Shown here piece after piece: positions 8,146 through 16,810 of a stretch of 64,000 bases of DNA (position 1 is the first letter of the stretch; each line of letters begins with the position of its first letter). The DNA is taken from the NCBI RefSeq assembly GCF_015711475.1, contig NZ_CP065027.1, positions 620,001-684,000 of the forward strand. The letters are read 5' to 3'. The position numbers and the translations under genes were made by a program. A model generated the notes under the pieces. The model saw nothing but the letters and a program-made list of their open reading frames with translations. It had not been told where the DNA came from and made no database searches. The DNA is from Actinomyces trachealis (GTDB lineage Bacteria; Actinomycetota; Actinomycetes; Actinomycetales; Actinomycetaceae).

Positions 8146-9744
8146 GTGACAAGCCCACGCACCCCCCTCGTCCCCGAGCAGGCCACCCCCGGCCCTGTGC
8201 TCGTAGTCGACTTTGGGGCCCAATACGCCCAACTGATCGCCCGCCGCGTGCGCGAGGCCTCCGTCTACTCGGAGATCGTGCCGCACACCATGTCAGTGAC
8301 TCAGATGCTGGCCAAGCGGCCCGCCGCCGTGATCCTGTCCGGTGGCCCCTCCTCCGTATACGAGGACGGCGCCCCCAGCATCGACCCCGCCATTTTTCAC
8401 GCCGGGGTGCCAGTCTTGGGTATCTGCTATGGCTTTCAAACCATGGCCCAGGCGCTAGGGGGCCAGGTGGGGCGCACCGGCACCCGCGAGTATGGGCACA
8501 CCGACGCCGTCGTCAAGCCTGACTCCTGCCTGTTCGCAGGCACCCCCGTGGAGCAAGCCGTGTGGATGAGCCACGGCGACGCCGTCCAGGCCGCCCCCGC
8601 AGGCTTCACCGTCACCGCCTCCACCGCCCAGACCCCGGTGGCGGCCTTTGAGGACCGTGAGCGGCGCCTCTTCGGACTGCAGTGGCACCCCGAGGCGCTC
8701 CACTCTCAGCACGGCCAGGCCGCCCTGGCCAACTTCCTTCACGTAGGCGCGGGCATCCCCGCCACCTGGACGCCCGGCAGCATCATCGAGGAGCAGGTGG
8801 CGGCGATCCGCACCCAGGTGGGCGACGCCCACGTCATCTGCGGCCTGTCCGGCGGCGTGGACTCCTCCGTGGCGGCAGCTCTGGTGCACCGCGCCGTTGG
8901 CGACCAGCTCACCTGCATCTTTGTGGACCACGGGCTCCTGCGCGCAGGTGAGCGGGAGCAGGTGGAGCAGGACTACGCCCAGGGTATGGGCATCCGTGTG
9001 ATCACTGTGGACGAGTCCGAGCGTTTTCTGGCGGCCCTGGCCGGAGTCACCGAACCTGAGGCCAAGCGCAAGATCATTGGCCGGGAGTTCATTCGCTCCT
9101 TTGAGGCAGCGCAGCGCCAGGTCATGGAGATGGTTGGCGCTGAGGGCGGCGAGATCAAGTACCTGGTGCAGGGCACGCTCTACCCCGACGTCGTGGAGTC
9201 TGGCGGTGGCGAGGGCGCGGCCAATATCAAGAGCCACCACAACGTGGGCGGGCTGCCGGAGAACCTGGACTTTGAGCTGGTAGAGCCGCTGCGCGCCCTG
9301 TTCAAGGATGAGGTGCGCGCCATTGGGCGTGAGCTCGGGGTGCCGGAGAAGATCGTGGCCCGCCAGCCCTTCCCCGGGCCGGGTCTGGGTATCCGCGTGA
9401 TCGGTGAGGTGACGCGCGAGAACTTGGAGGTGCTACGCACCGCAGACCTGATCGTGCGCGAGGAGCTGACCGCCGCGGGCCTGGACGCGGAGATCTGGCA
9501 GTGCCCGGTGGTGCTGCTGGCGGGCGTGCGTTCTGTGGGGGTGCAGGGCGACGGACGCACCTACGGGCACCCGGTGGTCCTGCGACCGGTCAGTTCGGAG
9601 GACGCCATGACGGCTGACTGGACGCGCCTGCCCTACGACGTACTGGCCCGCATCTCTACCCGTATCACCAACTCCGTCCCGGAGGTTAACCGGGTGGTGC
9701 TGGACTGCACCAGCAAGCCACCGGGCACCATCGAGTGGGAGTGA
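8146..9744 (+). CDS. guaA: GMP synthase, glutamine-hydrolysing
   Basis: About 532 residues. It converts XMP, ATP and glutamine to GMP. The N-terminal class I glutamine amidotransferase has [14 protein letters not shown], nucleophile Cys in GICYGFQ, and His/Glu in [10 protein letters not shown]. The ATP-pyrophosphatase domain has the PP-loop [14 protein letters not shown]. The C-terminal dimerisation domain ends PPGTIEWE. The frame extends upstream to GTG 8107, but GTG 8146 sits 6 nt after a TATCCT hexamer (8134-8139), consistent with a leaderless transcript, and has no ribosome site. A perfect terminator follows. A second, amidotransferase-less GuaA is encoded at 13863-14846. Confidence 0.95.
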   Translation: MTSPRTPLVPEQATPGPVLVVDFGAQYAQLIARRVREASVYSEIVPHTMSVTQMLAKRPAAVILSGGPSSVYEDGAPSIDPAIFHAGVPVLGICYGFQTMAQALGGQVGRTGTREYGHTDAVVKPDSCLFAGTPVEQAVWMSHGDAVQAAPAGFTVTASTAQTPVAAFEDRERRLFGLQWHPEALHSQHGQAALANFLHVGAGIPATWTPGSIIEEQVAAIRTQVGDAHVICGLSGGVDSSVAAALVHRAVGDQLTCIFVDHGLLRAGEREQVEQDYAQGMGIRVITVDESERFLAALAGVTEPEAKRKIIGREFIRSFEAAQRQVMEMVGAEGGEIKYLVQGTLYPDVVESGGGEGAANIKSHHNVGGLPENLDFELVEPLRALFKDEVRAIGRELGVPEKIVARQPFPGPGLGIRVIGEVTRENLEVLRTADLIVREELTAAGLDAEIWQCPVVLLAGVRSVGVQGDGRTYGHPVVLRPVSSEDAMTADWTRLPYDVLARISTRITNSVPEVNRVVLDCTSKPPGTIEWE

Positions 9745-9760
9745 ATACCTAGTGTTGACA

Positions 9761-9800
9761 CTCGCCCCGCCGTCCGGTCACCAACGGCGGGGCGAGGTTT
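9761..9800 (+). terminator. Intrinsic terminator after guaA
   Basis: Perfect 13-bp stem, 9761-9773 (CTCGCCCCGCCGT) with 9784-9796, a 10-nt loop, then GTTTTG. Confidence 0.85.
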
Positions 9801-9816
9801 TGCTGTAGGAGTCAGG

Positions 9817-10076
9817 CTAGAGGTCTAGGTTTTCTCTGGCCCAATGCGCGAATTCCCCTCTTTTGAACGGCAATCGGTAGCCTGTGGCCAGCAGGTGGTC
9901 GGCGACGTCGCTGCATGCCTCCAGGGTCAGGTAACCAGCCCTGATTGCTTCCAATAGCAGAGACAGGGTGCCCTATGTGCTTATATATTGTGCTTCTTTG
10001 TCTGCTTCCTGGCGGCGCCGTCATCGACTACGGCAACCGCTCCGGTGTCCAGGACGTATACCTGCGCCTCCATCAT
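9817..10076 (-). pseudogene. Collapsed PIN-like domain gene
   Basis: Reading the minus strand, MMEAQVYVLDTGAVAVVDDG gives the start of a PIN-like fold (a conserved Asp after a beta strand). That frame stops after about 31 residues. A different frame then continues AIRAGYLTLEACSDVADHLL and RLPFKRGEFAHWAREN to a TAG at 9817-9819. The second piece looks like the C-terminal end of the same kind of protein, so the middle of the gene is missing and the frame is broken. Its ATG overlaps the TGA of the IrrE-like remnant (ATGA), showing that the two were translationally coupled. PIN identity is moderate confidence. Confidence 0.55.
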
Positions 10077-10710
10077 ATGAACTGCCAGATATCATGCTCG
10101 GGGCGTAGGGGGCGTTCAGGCAGGTCCCCGGCGGTGCAGGTCTGCCGTAGCAGTTCCAGTGCGCGTTCAGTGGACACCTGCTCATCAATATAGAGACGCT
10201 CAACAGCTTCACGGTACCTGTCGGGGAAGAACCCAACCTTTAGTTCTTCTGCCACCACCAGCCCGAAATCGACTATGTCTGAGCGGGAGGTCCTGGTTTC
10301 TCTGACCTCTTGGGCCTGAACGGAATCAATCAGTCCCAGGTCAGTGAGCCTACGAGCCAGAGTAGACATGTCCACGCGGAACTCACTAGCCATTCGGACG
10401 GCAGCTTCATGCAGTGAGGGTTCATGCAGTGAGTACCTGATCCTCGTCCAGGTCAATGGAGAACACCACGACACCAGTGGCGGCCATCGCTTGGCCGATC
10501 TCCAGAAGGGGACCGTGCTCTTCGACGCCGAGCAGCCTGCGGGCTTCAACGGCAAGGGCTTCCACCTGGATGTCGTCCTGCGGAAAAGGTTGCTGCGGCA
10601 GAAGGGCCAGCGTCTTGGCGAACTCCTCGTCCTCCTCGGCCAGGAACTCGACCTCGCGGGCTACCGCCTCTATCTCCCGGTCGATGCGGGATTGATGGCG
10701 CACTATGGGG
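10073..10710 (-). pseudogene. Decayed ImmA/IrrE-type protease or XRE-IrrE regulator
   Basis: Two minus-strand frames together resemble an ImmA/IrrE protein. The upstream piece (about 10710 down to 10422) has REIEAVAREVEFLAEE, then ARRLLGVEEHGPLLEIG and TGVVVFSIDLDEDQV. The downstream piece (about 10420 down to 10073) has EAAVRMASEFRVDMSTLARRL and an intact-looking C-terminus. Between them the HExxH metalloprotease helix expected for the family is absent. The junction carries a 13-base repeat TTCATGCAGTGAG at 10407-10419 and 10421-10433 and a frameshift. The N-terminal helix-turn-helix expected in XRE-IrrE proteins is also missing, because the DUF2974 gene starts there on the other strand. Not functional. 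Confidence 0.6.
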
Positions 10711-10712
10711 GC

Positions 10713-11843
10713 ATGGACACGGTTCTTCCGACGGCGTCGCCCCGCAGCGGCAACATGCTCAGCTACGTGTGGCGGCACCTAGAGCCTTTCACCGAGCGGG
10801 GCCTGTGCCCCGTGGACAGCCTGGTGTTGTCCTGGCTGGCCTACACCCAGCTGCCTGCTGAGGCGGAGCAGGCGGGACTCAACCTGTGCGGCTGGCAGGG
10901 CATGCCCCTGCGAGAGCTGTACCGGGCCGAGTACTTCCACCACTATTACGCGGGGCTCCTGGGCGAGGCCGACAGCCTGCGCCTGCTGACCGCCGTGGCC
11001 GCCAGCCCACGCTTCCGCGACCTGCCGGTGGTCGGCTACCGTGAGTGCACGGACTGGCAGGCGCAAAAGCAGTTCGCCGCCATGACCTTCCGTCTCCTGC
11101 CCAACCTGTCCTACGTCGCCTTCCGGGGCACCGACGCCTCCCTAGTGGGCTGGAAGGAAGACTTCAACCTTGCTTTCTGCTGCCCTGTGCCCTCCCAGTC
11201 TGAGGCCGTGGCCTACTTGGAGGAGGTGGCTGCGCAGATCGACGGCGAACTGTTGGTCGGTGGGCACTCCAAGGGCGGGAACCTGGCCGTCTACGCCGCC
11301 GCGTCCGCCCCCGAAGCTGTGCAGGCGCGGGTCACGCAGGTCTGCTCCCACGACGGGCCCGGCTTCCTCCCCGAGTTCCTGCAAACCGAGTCCTACGCGC
11401 GGATAGTCGACAAGATCAGCAAGACCGTGCCCCAGTCCTCTGTGGTGGGCCTGCTGCTGGAGGACCAAGAACACCCCCAAGTGGTGCGCTCCAAGAAGAG
11501 CCTGATATGGCAGCACGACCCCTTCAGTTGGGTTGTGGAAGGCTGCGACTTTGCCTACGTGGACTCGCTTGCCCCAGCAGCCCGCCTGGTGGACAGCACC
11601 TTGACCGCCTGGCTGAGCGACCGCAGCCCCAAGGAACGAGAACGTTTCATTGACGCCCTCTACACCGTCTTGGAGACGGTCGGGGCGCAGACCACCCAAG
11701 ACCTGCGGGAGGGGAGCTGGCGCAAGGCCCCCGCCGTCGCCCGTGCTTTCGCTGAGCTGGACCCTGAGACCCGTAGCTTCACCCTGCAGTCCCTCGCAGC
11801 GCTGCTACCTTTGGGGGTCAAGTCTGTGCCGGGGTTGTTGTAG
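10713..11843 (+). CDS. DUF2974 (Mbeg1-like) alpha/beta-hydrolase
   Basis: About 376 residues. The motifs DSLVLSWLAYTQLP near the N-terminus, YVAFRGTDASLVGWKEDF, the nucleophile elbow GGHSKGGNLAVYAA and SHDGPGF are those of DUF2974, a lipase-like cytoplasmic hydrolase family of unknown substrate. The Ser is in GHSKG and a later Asp/His pair may complete the triad. The frame is open further upstream, but that part overlaps the IrrE remnant and lacks coding character. Starts at 10695, 10713 and 10755 are all possible; family alignment would favour one near the SYVWRHLEPF segment. No signal peptide. Confidence 0.75.
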   Translation: MDTVLPTASPRSGNMLSYVWRHLEPFTERGLCPVDSLVLSWLAYTQLPAEAEQAGLNLCGWQGMPLRELYRAEYFHHYYAGLLGEADSLRLLTAVAASPRFRDLPVVGYRECTDWQAQKQFAAMTFRLLPNLSYVAFRGTDASLVGWKEDFNLAFCCPVPSQSEAVAYLEEVAAQIDGELLVGGHSKGGNLAVYAAASAPEAVQARVTQVCSHDGPGFLPEFLQTESYARIVDKISKTVPQSSVVGLLLEDQEHPQVVRSKKSLIWQHDPFSWVVEGCDFAYVDSLAPAARLVDSTLTAWLSDRSPKERERFIDALYTVLETVGAQTTQDLREGSWRKAPAVARAFAELDPETRSFTLQSLAALLPLGVKSVPGLL

Positions 11844-12142
11844 GGGCGCCGGAGCGAGTCCGGAGAGGACGCCCGCAGCCACCCGCTGTCGGGTATGGGT
11901 GTGGGGTTGGGCGGGCGGCGAGCTTGTGCTTGCGCCGTAGGGGTAGACCTGCCCCACACGCACCGCAACTATTGGTTGCGGGCCGGAATTGCTAGGTAAA
12001 GGTGGCAGCGCCGGGCCCTTGCGGCAGGCCAGCATGGAGCCGCGCCGGACGCACTGGGTGAGAGCGAACCCGCTCCACCGGGACCGACGCACCGTGCCAC
12101 GCCATCCGCACGAGGCACAGGCCGACAGAGAGGAACGTAGAT
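11844..12142. other. Non-coding gap between the DUF2974 hydrolase and the XRE gene
   Basis: 299 bases with no convincing gene, tRNA or strong hairpin. Open frames here lack start signals and coding bias. The last 20 bases hold the GAGGAACG ribosome site of the next gene. Confidence 0.5.
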
Positions 12143-12652
12143 GTGAAGATCGAGATCGCCAAGAGGCTCTACTGCTACCGCACCACCGCCGGGCTGTCCC
12201 AGGAGCAGGTCGCCGCGCGCATCGGGGTTTCGCGCCAGGCCGTCTCTAAGTGGGAGTGCGCCGAGTCCTCGCCCGACACCGACAACCTCATCGCGCTTGC
12301 CCTCCTCTATCAGGTGACGGTCGACGAGCTCCTCTTCGCTGACCCGGAGCAGAACCTCAGCGCCCGCAGCGCCGTCGGCGCCGAGGGGCAGGCTGAGAGC
12401 CCCGACGGCGAGACCGAGGCTCCAGCGGGACCCGGTGATTACCCGTCGTCGCGCTGGGTTAGCTGCGACGGCGACCCCGACTACGTCAACGTCAGCTTCG
12501 ACGACGGTATCCATGTGCGTGACATCAAGAAGGGCGAGGAAGTGCACGTGGGCTGGGATGGTATCCACGTCGATACTCCGACCGACCACGTCCACCTCGA
12601 CTTCGCGGGCCTTGCCCGAGCGATCCGCGAGCTGCGCAAGCGGCAGCGCTGA
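12143..12652 (+). CDS. XRE-family transcriptional regulator
   Basis: 169 residues. The N-terminal helix-turn-helix (residues about 4-60) reads LYCYRTTAGLSQEQVAARIG with recognition helix VSRQAVSKWE, followed by PDTDNLIALALLYQVTVDEL, a standard XRE (Cro/C1) domain. The middle is an acidic, glycine-rich linker. The C-terminal part (YVNVSFDDGIHVRDI, VDTPTDHVHLDFAGLARAI) is of unknown function and may be a sensor or oligomerisation domain. GTG 12143 follows GAGGAACGTA. It is followed by a 16-bp inverted repeat. Its targets cannot be told from the sequence. Confidence 0.8.
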   Translation: MKIEIAKRLYCYRTTAGLSQEQVAARIGVSRQAVSKWECAESSPDTDNLIALALLYQVTVDELLFADPEQNLSARSAVGAEGQAESPDGETEAPAGPGDYPSSRWVSCDGDPDYVNVSFDDGIHVRDIKKGEEVHVGWDGIHVDTPTDHVHLDFAGLARAIRELRKRQR

Positions 12653-12660
12653 GACGCTCC

Positions 12661-12721
12661 CCGGCAGGTGGCGCCCAAGCCACGGCACGGTCTCGGCCGT
12701 CGCCCGGGCGCCACCTGCCGG
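12661..12721. terminator. Perfect 16-bp inverted repeat after the XRE gene
   Basis: 12661-12676 (CCGGCAGGTGGCGCCC) pairs exactly with 12706-12721 across a 29-nt loop. It starts 9 nt after the XRE stop codon. It has no T-run, so it is either a high-GC terminator or a structural repeat. Confidence 0.55.
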
Positions 12722-12723
12722 AG

Positions 12724-12759
12724 CCAACTCACGCAACAGAATCAGTCCAACTCACGCAA
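12724..12759 (+). repeat. 13-bp direct repeat at the 5' edge of the DUF4143 remnant
   Basis: CCAACTCACGCAA occurs at 12724-12736 and again at 12747-12759, 23 nt apart. The second copy abuts the point where DUF4143 homology begins, so the repeat may mark the deletion or insertion that removed the ATPase part. Confidence 0.6.
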
Positions 12760-13697
12760 TGAAAACCGTCCAAGGCGCGCACTCGGGTGTCGGCAGGATC
12801 GCCACCCTCGTTATGCGGACGATGACGCTGTTCGAGTCAGGGGAGTCCACCGGGCAGGTGTCCCTGCGCTCGCTCTTCGATCGAGACCTCGATGTCGCAG
12901 GCGTCAGCACACTTGATGTCGAGGACATGGCGCAGATCCTGTGCCGCGGCGGATGGCCGGCCGCCGTCACGACGGGTGCGGCAGCCTCAGCCGGGCGCCT
13001 GGCGCACAACTACGTCGAAGGCCTGATCGATTCCGACGGCGCGCGCTTCGACGGCGTGAACCGTCACTCAGGTCGAATGCGTGCGCTCATGCGCGCCTAC
13101 GCCCGCCACGTCTCCACACAGGCCTCCCAGGCTACGATCGCCGCAGACCTCGCCGTCGACGATGCGACAATGGCCCCCAACACCGTCAGCAACTACCTTG
13201 ACGCCCTCACTCGCGCCTACGTCATTGAGGACCTGCCCGCCTGGAACCCCGCGCTGCGCTCGCGGACCGCGATCCGCACCAGCCCGACGCGCCACTTCGT
13301 GGACCCGTCAATCGGCACAGCCGTCATGCGGTGGTCGCCGACCGACCTGCTGCGCGACATTGAGGCCTTCGGGCTGCAGTTCGAGTCACTGTGCGTGCGC
13401 GACCTGCGTGTCTACGCCGAGGCCAATGACGGGACTGTCTACCACTACCGTGACAAGACCGGTCTGGAGGCCGACGCCGTCGTCGTTCTCGCTGATGGGC
13501 GGTGGGCACCGGTCGAGATCAAGCTCGGCACTCGCCAGCTCGACGCCGCCGCCGCCCACCTGCGGCGGTTGCGAGACCGCGTGGACCTGGACCGCATGAG
13601 GGAGCCGTCCTTCCTCGTCGTCATCACCGCCGGGGCAGCGGCCTACCGGCGCGACGACGGCGTCCTGGTGCTCCCATTGGCCTGCCTGCGCCACTGA
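12759..13697 (+). pseudogene. 5'-truncated AAA/DUF4143 ATPase remnant
   Basis: About 312 residues from ATG 12759. It opens with HSGVGRIATLVMRTMTLFES and ESTGQVSLRSLF, the middle of the large family of AAA ATPases with a C-terminal DUF4143 domain. It continues through the DUF4143 part (NTVSNYLDALTRAYVIEDLP, VDPSIGTAVM, FGLQFESLCVRDL, GLEADAVVVLADGRWAPVEI) to an intact C-terminus. The N-terminal P-loop ATPase (about 130 residues, Walker A and B) is absent and no ribosome site precedes the ATG. The sequence is otherwise uninterrupted, so the truncation may be recent. Family members are often linked to toxin-like or DNA-related roles but are mostly uncharacterised. Confidence 0.7.
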
Positions 13698-13862
13698 CGG
13701 CCCGCCCCAACCTCGCGCTCAACGCATGAGGCGGCGCCGGTTGGGCGCCGTGGCGCACACCGGTGGGCGGGCCATGTCTTTCTGGAATAGGGCCGAGGCG
13801 GCACACTTGCGCCTGGGCGGCGCGCCAACACTCGCCTGCACCCCACCGACCTAGGAGATCTC

Positions 13863-14846
13863 ATGGACTTCACTTCCAACACGCGTCCGGCCTACATGGA
13901 GCGCATCACCACCCCCGGACTCGCGGACGCCTTCATCGCTGAGGCGGTTGAGGCCGTGCGCGCGCAGGTCGGCGACGGCAAGGTCCTGCTGGCCCTGTCC
14001 GGCGGCGTCGACTCCTCCGTCGTCGCCGCCCTGCTCATCAAGGCGATCGGCCGTCAGGTGGTCAACGTCCACGTCAACCACGGCCTCATGCGCAAGGGTG
14101 AGTCCGAGCAGGTCGTCGAGGTCTTCGAAAAGGGCATGGACGCCAACCTCGTCTACGTCGATGCCTCCGACCGCTTCCTGGCCCTGCTCGAAGGCGTGGC
14201 CGAGCCCGAGACCAAGCGCAAGATCATCGGCGGCGAGTTCGTCGCCGTCTTCGCCGAGGAGGCCGCCAAGCTCGACGGCGTAACGTTCCTGGGTCAGGGC
14301 ACCATCTACCCCGACATCCTGGAGTCCGCCGACGGCGTCAAGGCCCACCACAATGTCGGCGGCCTGCCCGAGGACATGGACTTCGAGCTCGTCGAGCCGG
14401 TCAAGCTGCTCTACAAGGACGAGGTGCGCGTCGTCGGCCGCCAGCTTGGCCTGCCCGACTCCATGGTCGGCCGCCAGCCCTTCCCCGGGCCGGGCCTGGG
14501 CGTGCGCTGCCTGGGTGCCATCACCCGTGACCGCCTTGAGGCGCTGCGCGAGGCCGACGCGATCGTCCGTGAGGAGATCGAGGCCGTCGGCCTCAACATC
14601 TGGCAGTACTTCTGCGTCGTGCCCGACGTGCGCGCCACCGGTGTGCGCGACGGCAAGCGCGCCTTCGACTGGCCCATCATCATCCGCTGCGTCAACACGG
14701 TTGACGCCATGACCGCCGAGGTCCCCGACCTCGACTGGCCGCTGCTCAAGCGCATCACCGCCCGCGTCCTGGCAGAGGTCCCCGGCGTGTGCCGCGTCGC
14801 CTACGACCTGACCCCCAAGCCCGTGGGCACCATCGAGTGGGAGTGA
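13863..14846 (+). CDS. GATase-less GMP synthase paralogue (ATP-pyrophosphatase subunit only)
   Basis: 327 residues matching only the C-terminal two thirds of GuaA: PP-loop [75 protein letters not shown], and the terminal PKPVGTIEWE. There is no glutamine amidotransferase domain. Only about 25 residues precede the synthetase fold, and the bases upstream do not encode one. AGGAGATC before ATG 13863 supports the start. Archaea use a separate amidotransferase partner for this layout; none is seen here. It may use free ammonia or act on a different purine-like substrate. The complete guaA at 8146 presumably supplies normal GMP synthesis. Confidence 0.85.
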   Translation: MDFTSNTRPAYMERITTPGLADAFIAEAVEAVRAQVGDGKVLLALSGGVDSSVVAALLIKAIGRQVVNVHVNHGLMRKGESEQVVEVFEKGMDANLVYVDASDRFLALLEGVAEPETKRKIIGGEFVAVFAEEAAKLDGVTFLGQGTIYPDILESADGVKAHHNVGGLPEDMDFELVEPVKLLYKDEVRVVGRQLGLPDSMVGRQPFPGPGLGVRCLGAITRDRLEALREADAIVREEIEAVGLNIWQYFCVVPDVRATGVRDGKRAFDWPIIIRCVNTVDAMTAEVPDLDWPLLKRITARVLAEVPGVCRVAYDLTPKPVGTIEWE

Positions 14847-15000
14847 CACCCGGCCGGGCCTGAGCCGCTCCCGCCCCCACGTCGCCGGGCTTCCGACGAC
14901 GTAGGGCAAGGGACGGTAGGCCCTGGCGGTAGGACCGGCCGGTGGGGGAGGGTGACAAGGACGGCGGCCCCGCCGTCGGAATTCACGATGGAGGCTCACC

Positions 15001-16014
15001 ATGCAGCACACAACTCTTGGAACCACTGACATCCGCATTCCGCGCCTGTGCCTGGGCGGAATGAGCTTTGGCAAAGTCTTTCCCGATTTCCACCAGTGGG
15101 TAGCCGATCAGCCCACCACCCAGTCGATCATCGCCCGGGCGCTGGAGCTCGGGGTCAACTTCATCGACACCGCCAACGTATACGCGCACGGCACCTCGGA
15201 GCAGTTCATCGGCCAGTCCCTGCGCAACCTGGGCGTGAGCCGTGAAGACGTCATCCTCGCCTCCAAGGTCTACTTCAACGAGGGACACCTGTCCGCCGCC
15301 GCTATCACGCGGGAGATCGAGGGGACCCTCACGCGCCTGGGCACCGACTACCTGGACCTCTACATCATCCATCGCTTCGATTACTCCACGCCCCCAGAGG
15401 AGACTATGGCGGCCTTGGACGCGCTCGTGCGCGTCGGCAAGGTGCGAGCCTTGGGCGCCTCAGCCATGTACGGCTACCAGCTCCACAACCTCCAGGCCCT
15501 TGCCGACGCCAACGGTTGGACCCGCTTCTGCGCGATGCAGAACCACTACAACGCTCTCTACCGCGAGGACGAGCGCGAGTTGATCCCTGTTGCCCGCCAG
15601 TATTCGATGGCTCTCACCCCCTACAGCCCGCTTGCCTCCGGGCACCTCACCCGCCCCACCTGGGACTCCGACTCGGTTCGTTCCACCACCGACGGCACTA
15701 TGCACTCCAAGTACGACCGCGCCCGCGAACTCGACATGCCCATCATCGAGCGCGTCTCACAGGTGGCGCAGGCTCGCGGCGTACCTATGGCCGACGTCGC
15801 CCTGGCCTGGCACTGGGCCAAGGGTGTGGAGGCGCCCATCGTCGGCTGCTCCCGCCCCGAGCGAGTCGACGACGCCGTGCGTGCCTTGGACCTGCATCTC
15901 ACGGACGCGGAGGTCGCGCTGATCGACGAGCCCTACACCGCCCACGACGTCGTCGGCGCGCTCCCGCCGCCCGGGACCGGTGAGGCTATCGGCTCCACAG
16001 TGCAGCGCGTCTGA
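15001..16014 (+). CDS. Aldo/keto reductase
   Basis: 337-residue NADPH-dependent TIM-barrel oxidoreductase. The catalytic tetrad is visible: Asp and Tyr in FIDTANVYAHGTSE, Lys in ASKVYF, His in YIIHRFD. The early motif LCLGGMSFGK and the C-terminal IVGCSRPERVDDAVRAL cofactor segment match the YdhF/general-stress-69-like branch. GGAGGCTCACC precedes ATG 15001. It stands alone between the GuaA paralogue and a decayed ABC locus. The substrate cannot be told. Confidence 0.9.
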   Translation: MQHTTLGTTDIRIPRLCLGGMSFGKVFPDFHQWVADQPTTQSIIARALELGVNFIDTANVYAHGTSEQFIGQSLRNLGVSREDVILASKVYFNEGHLSAAAITREIEGTLTRLGTDYLDLYIIHRFDYSTPPEETMAALDALVRVGKVRALGASAMYGYQLHNLQALADANGWTRFCAMQNHYNALYREDERELIPVARQYSMALTPYSPLASGHLTRPTWDSDSVRSTTDGTMHSKYDRARELDMPIIERVSQVAQARGVPMADVALAWHWAKGVEAPIVGCSRPERVDDAVRALDLHLTDAEVALIDEPYTAHDVVGALPPPGTGEAIGSTVQRV

Positions 16015-16045
16015 ATCACCAACGAGCGCAGCCCGTGGACCAGCC

Positions 16046-16270
16046 TTAGACGGCCGCGCGCGCTCGCGTCCGGCCCACCATCAGAGCCACACAGCTGATT
16101 GCCAAGGCGAACAGCGCACACATCCCACAGTCCACCAGCAGGGGGCGCAGTGTCGCCGCACCCAAAGAGATGCGCAGATTCAGGCCGTCCACAGCCACCA
16201 GCTTGCCGTAGTGCTTAACCAGTGAGTCAATGACGACGGCGTCGTGTTCCTCACCTGGTTCCGTTGGCAT
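16046..16270 (-). pseudogene. Remnant joining an ABC-ATPase N-terminus to a permease C-terminus
   Basis: 74-residue open frame from ATG 16270, preceded by GGGAGAA. The first 34 residues, ending VIDSLVKHYGKLVAVDGLNL, are the start of an ABC ATPase (the strand before Walker A). The rest (TLRPLLVDCGMCALFALAIS and a basic tail) is a membrane helix like the end of an ABC-2 permease. The simplest reading is one deletion that removed everything from Walker A of the ATPase to the last helix of its permease partner, leaving an in-frame chimera. Walker A, B and signature are all absent. Confidence 0.65.
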
Positions 16271-16412
16271 GGGTTCTCCCTGTTTGGGTGTATGCCCCAA
16301 TGCTCCCCGGTACAGGGTGGTGTCAGAAGTGCCTGTAGTCATGAACTCCATGCCGCCCCCATGGCAGAAGTCATTGCTGTGGCGCGTGGTCGGCCTAGCG
16401 GATAATCGCCGT

Positions 16413-16771
16413 GTGAAGGTTCTGGCGGACAAGGTAGTGGTGCTCGCGCTGTGCGTGGTGCTGCTCTTTGCTGCCGCTGACACCACTGGCGGCATCACTG
16501 TCGCTGCCCCGGCCCCCGGTCGGCGGCGCCGTCGGCGGTCACGCGCTGCGTGCTGGCTGTCGCCTGCGAGGCCTTGACCAATGCTAATGCCGCCTGGCAC
16601 GGGCAGGCTCGGAATGCCCGTGTTGCGGTGGCGGACTTCCCTGGCTTCTGGCGGGTGACCGTGGACAATGACGGGATCGTGCTAACGCAGGCCGAGCTGG
16701 ACTGGGGCGAAGGCCTGGGGCTGCGCAACCGCACACAGCTGGTCGTCAGGGACTATCGGGGTGGTGTCTGA
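16413..16771 (+). pseudogene. Remnant of a two-component sensor histidine kinase
   Basis: Frame 1 from GTG 16413 gives a membrane helix (VVVLALCVVLLFAAAD). Another frame then gives the end of a histidine-kinase ATPase domain: CEALTNANAAWHG (the N-box), VTVDNDGIVL (G1-like) and GEGLGLRNRTQLV (G2-like), ending at 16771. The dimerisation/H-box region and most of the sensor are gone and the pieces are out of frame. It diverges from the ABC remnant at 16046-16270, so a typical kinase-controlled ABC efflux locus has collapsed here. Confidence 0.6.
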
Positions 16772-16810
16772 CCGCCATTGAGGCCGCAACAGGCCGTTAC
16801 CCTGGGTGGC

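Noticed and set aside
12435..12758. Upstream extension of the DUF4143 remnant
   Set aside because: The frame is open but overlaps the XRE gene, and no ATPase homology is visible before 12759.
13851..15074. Antisense frame opposite the GuaA paralogue
   Set aside because: Overlaps a conserved synthetase gene and lacks any start signal or domain.
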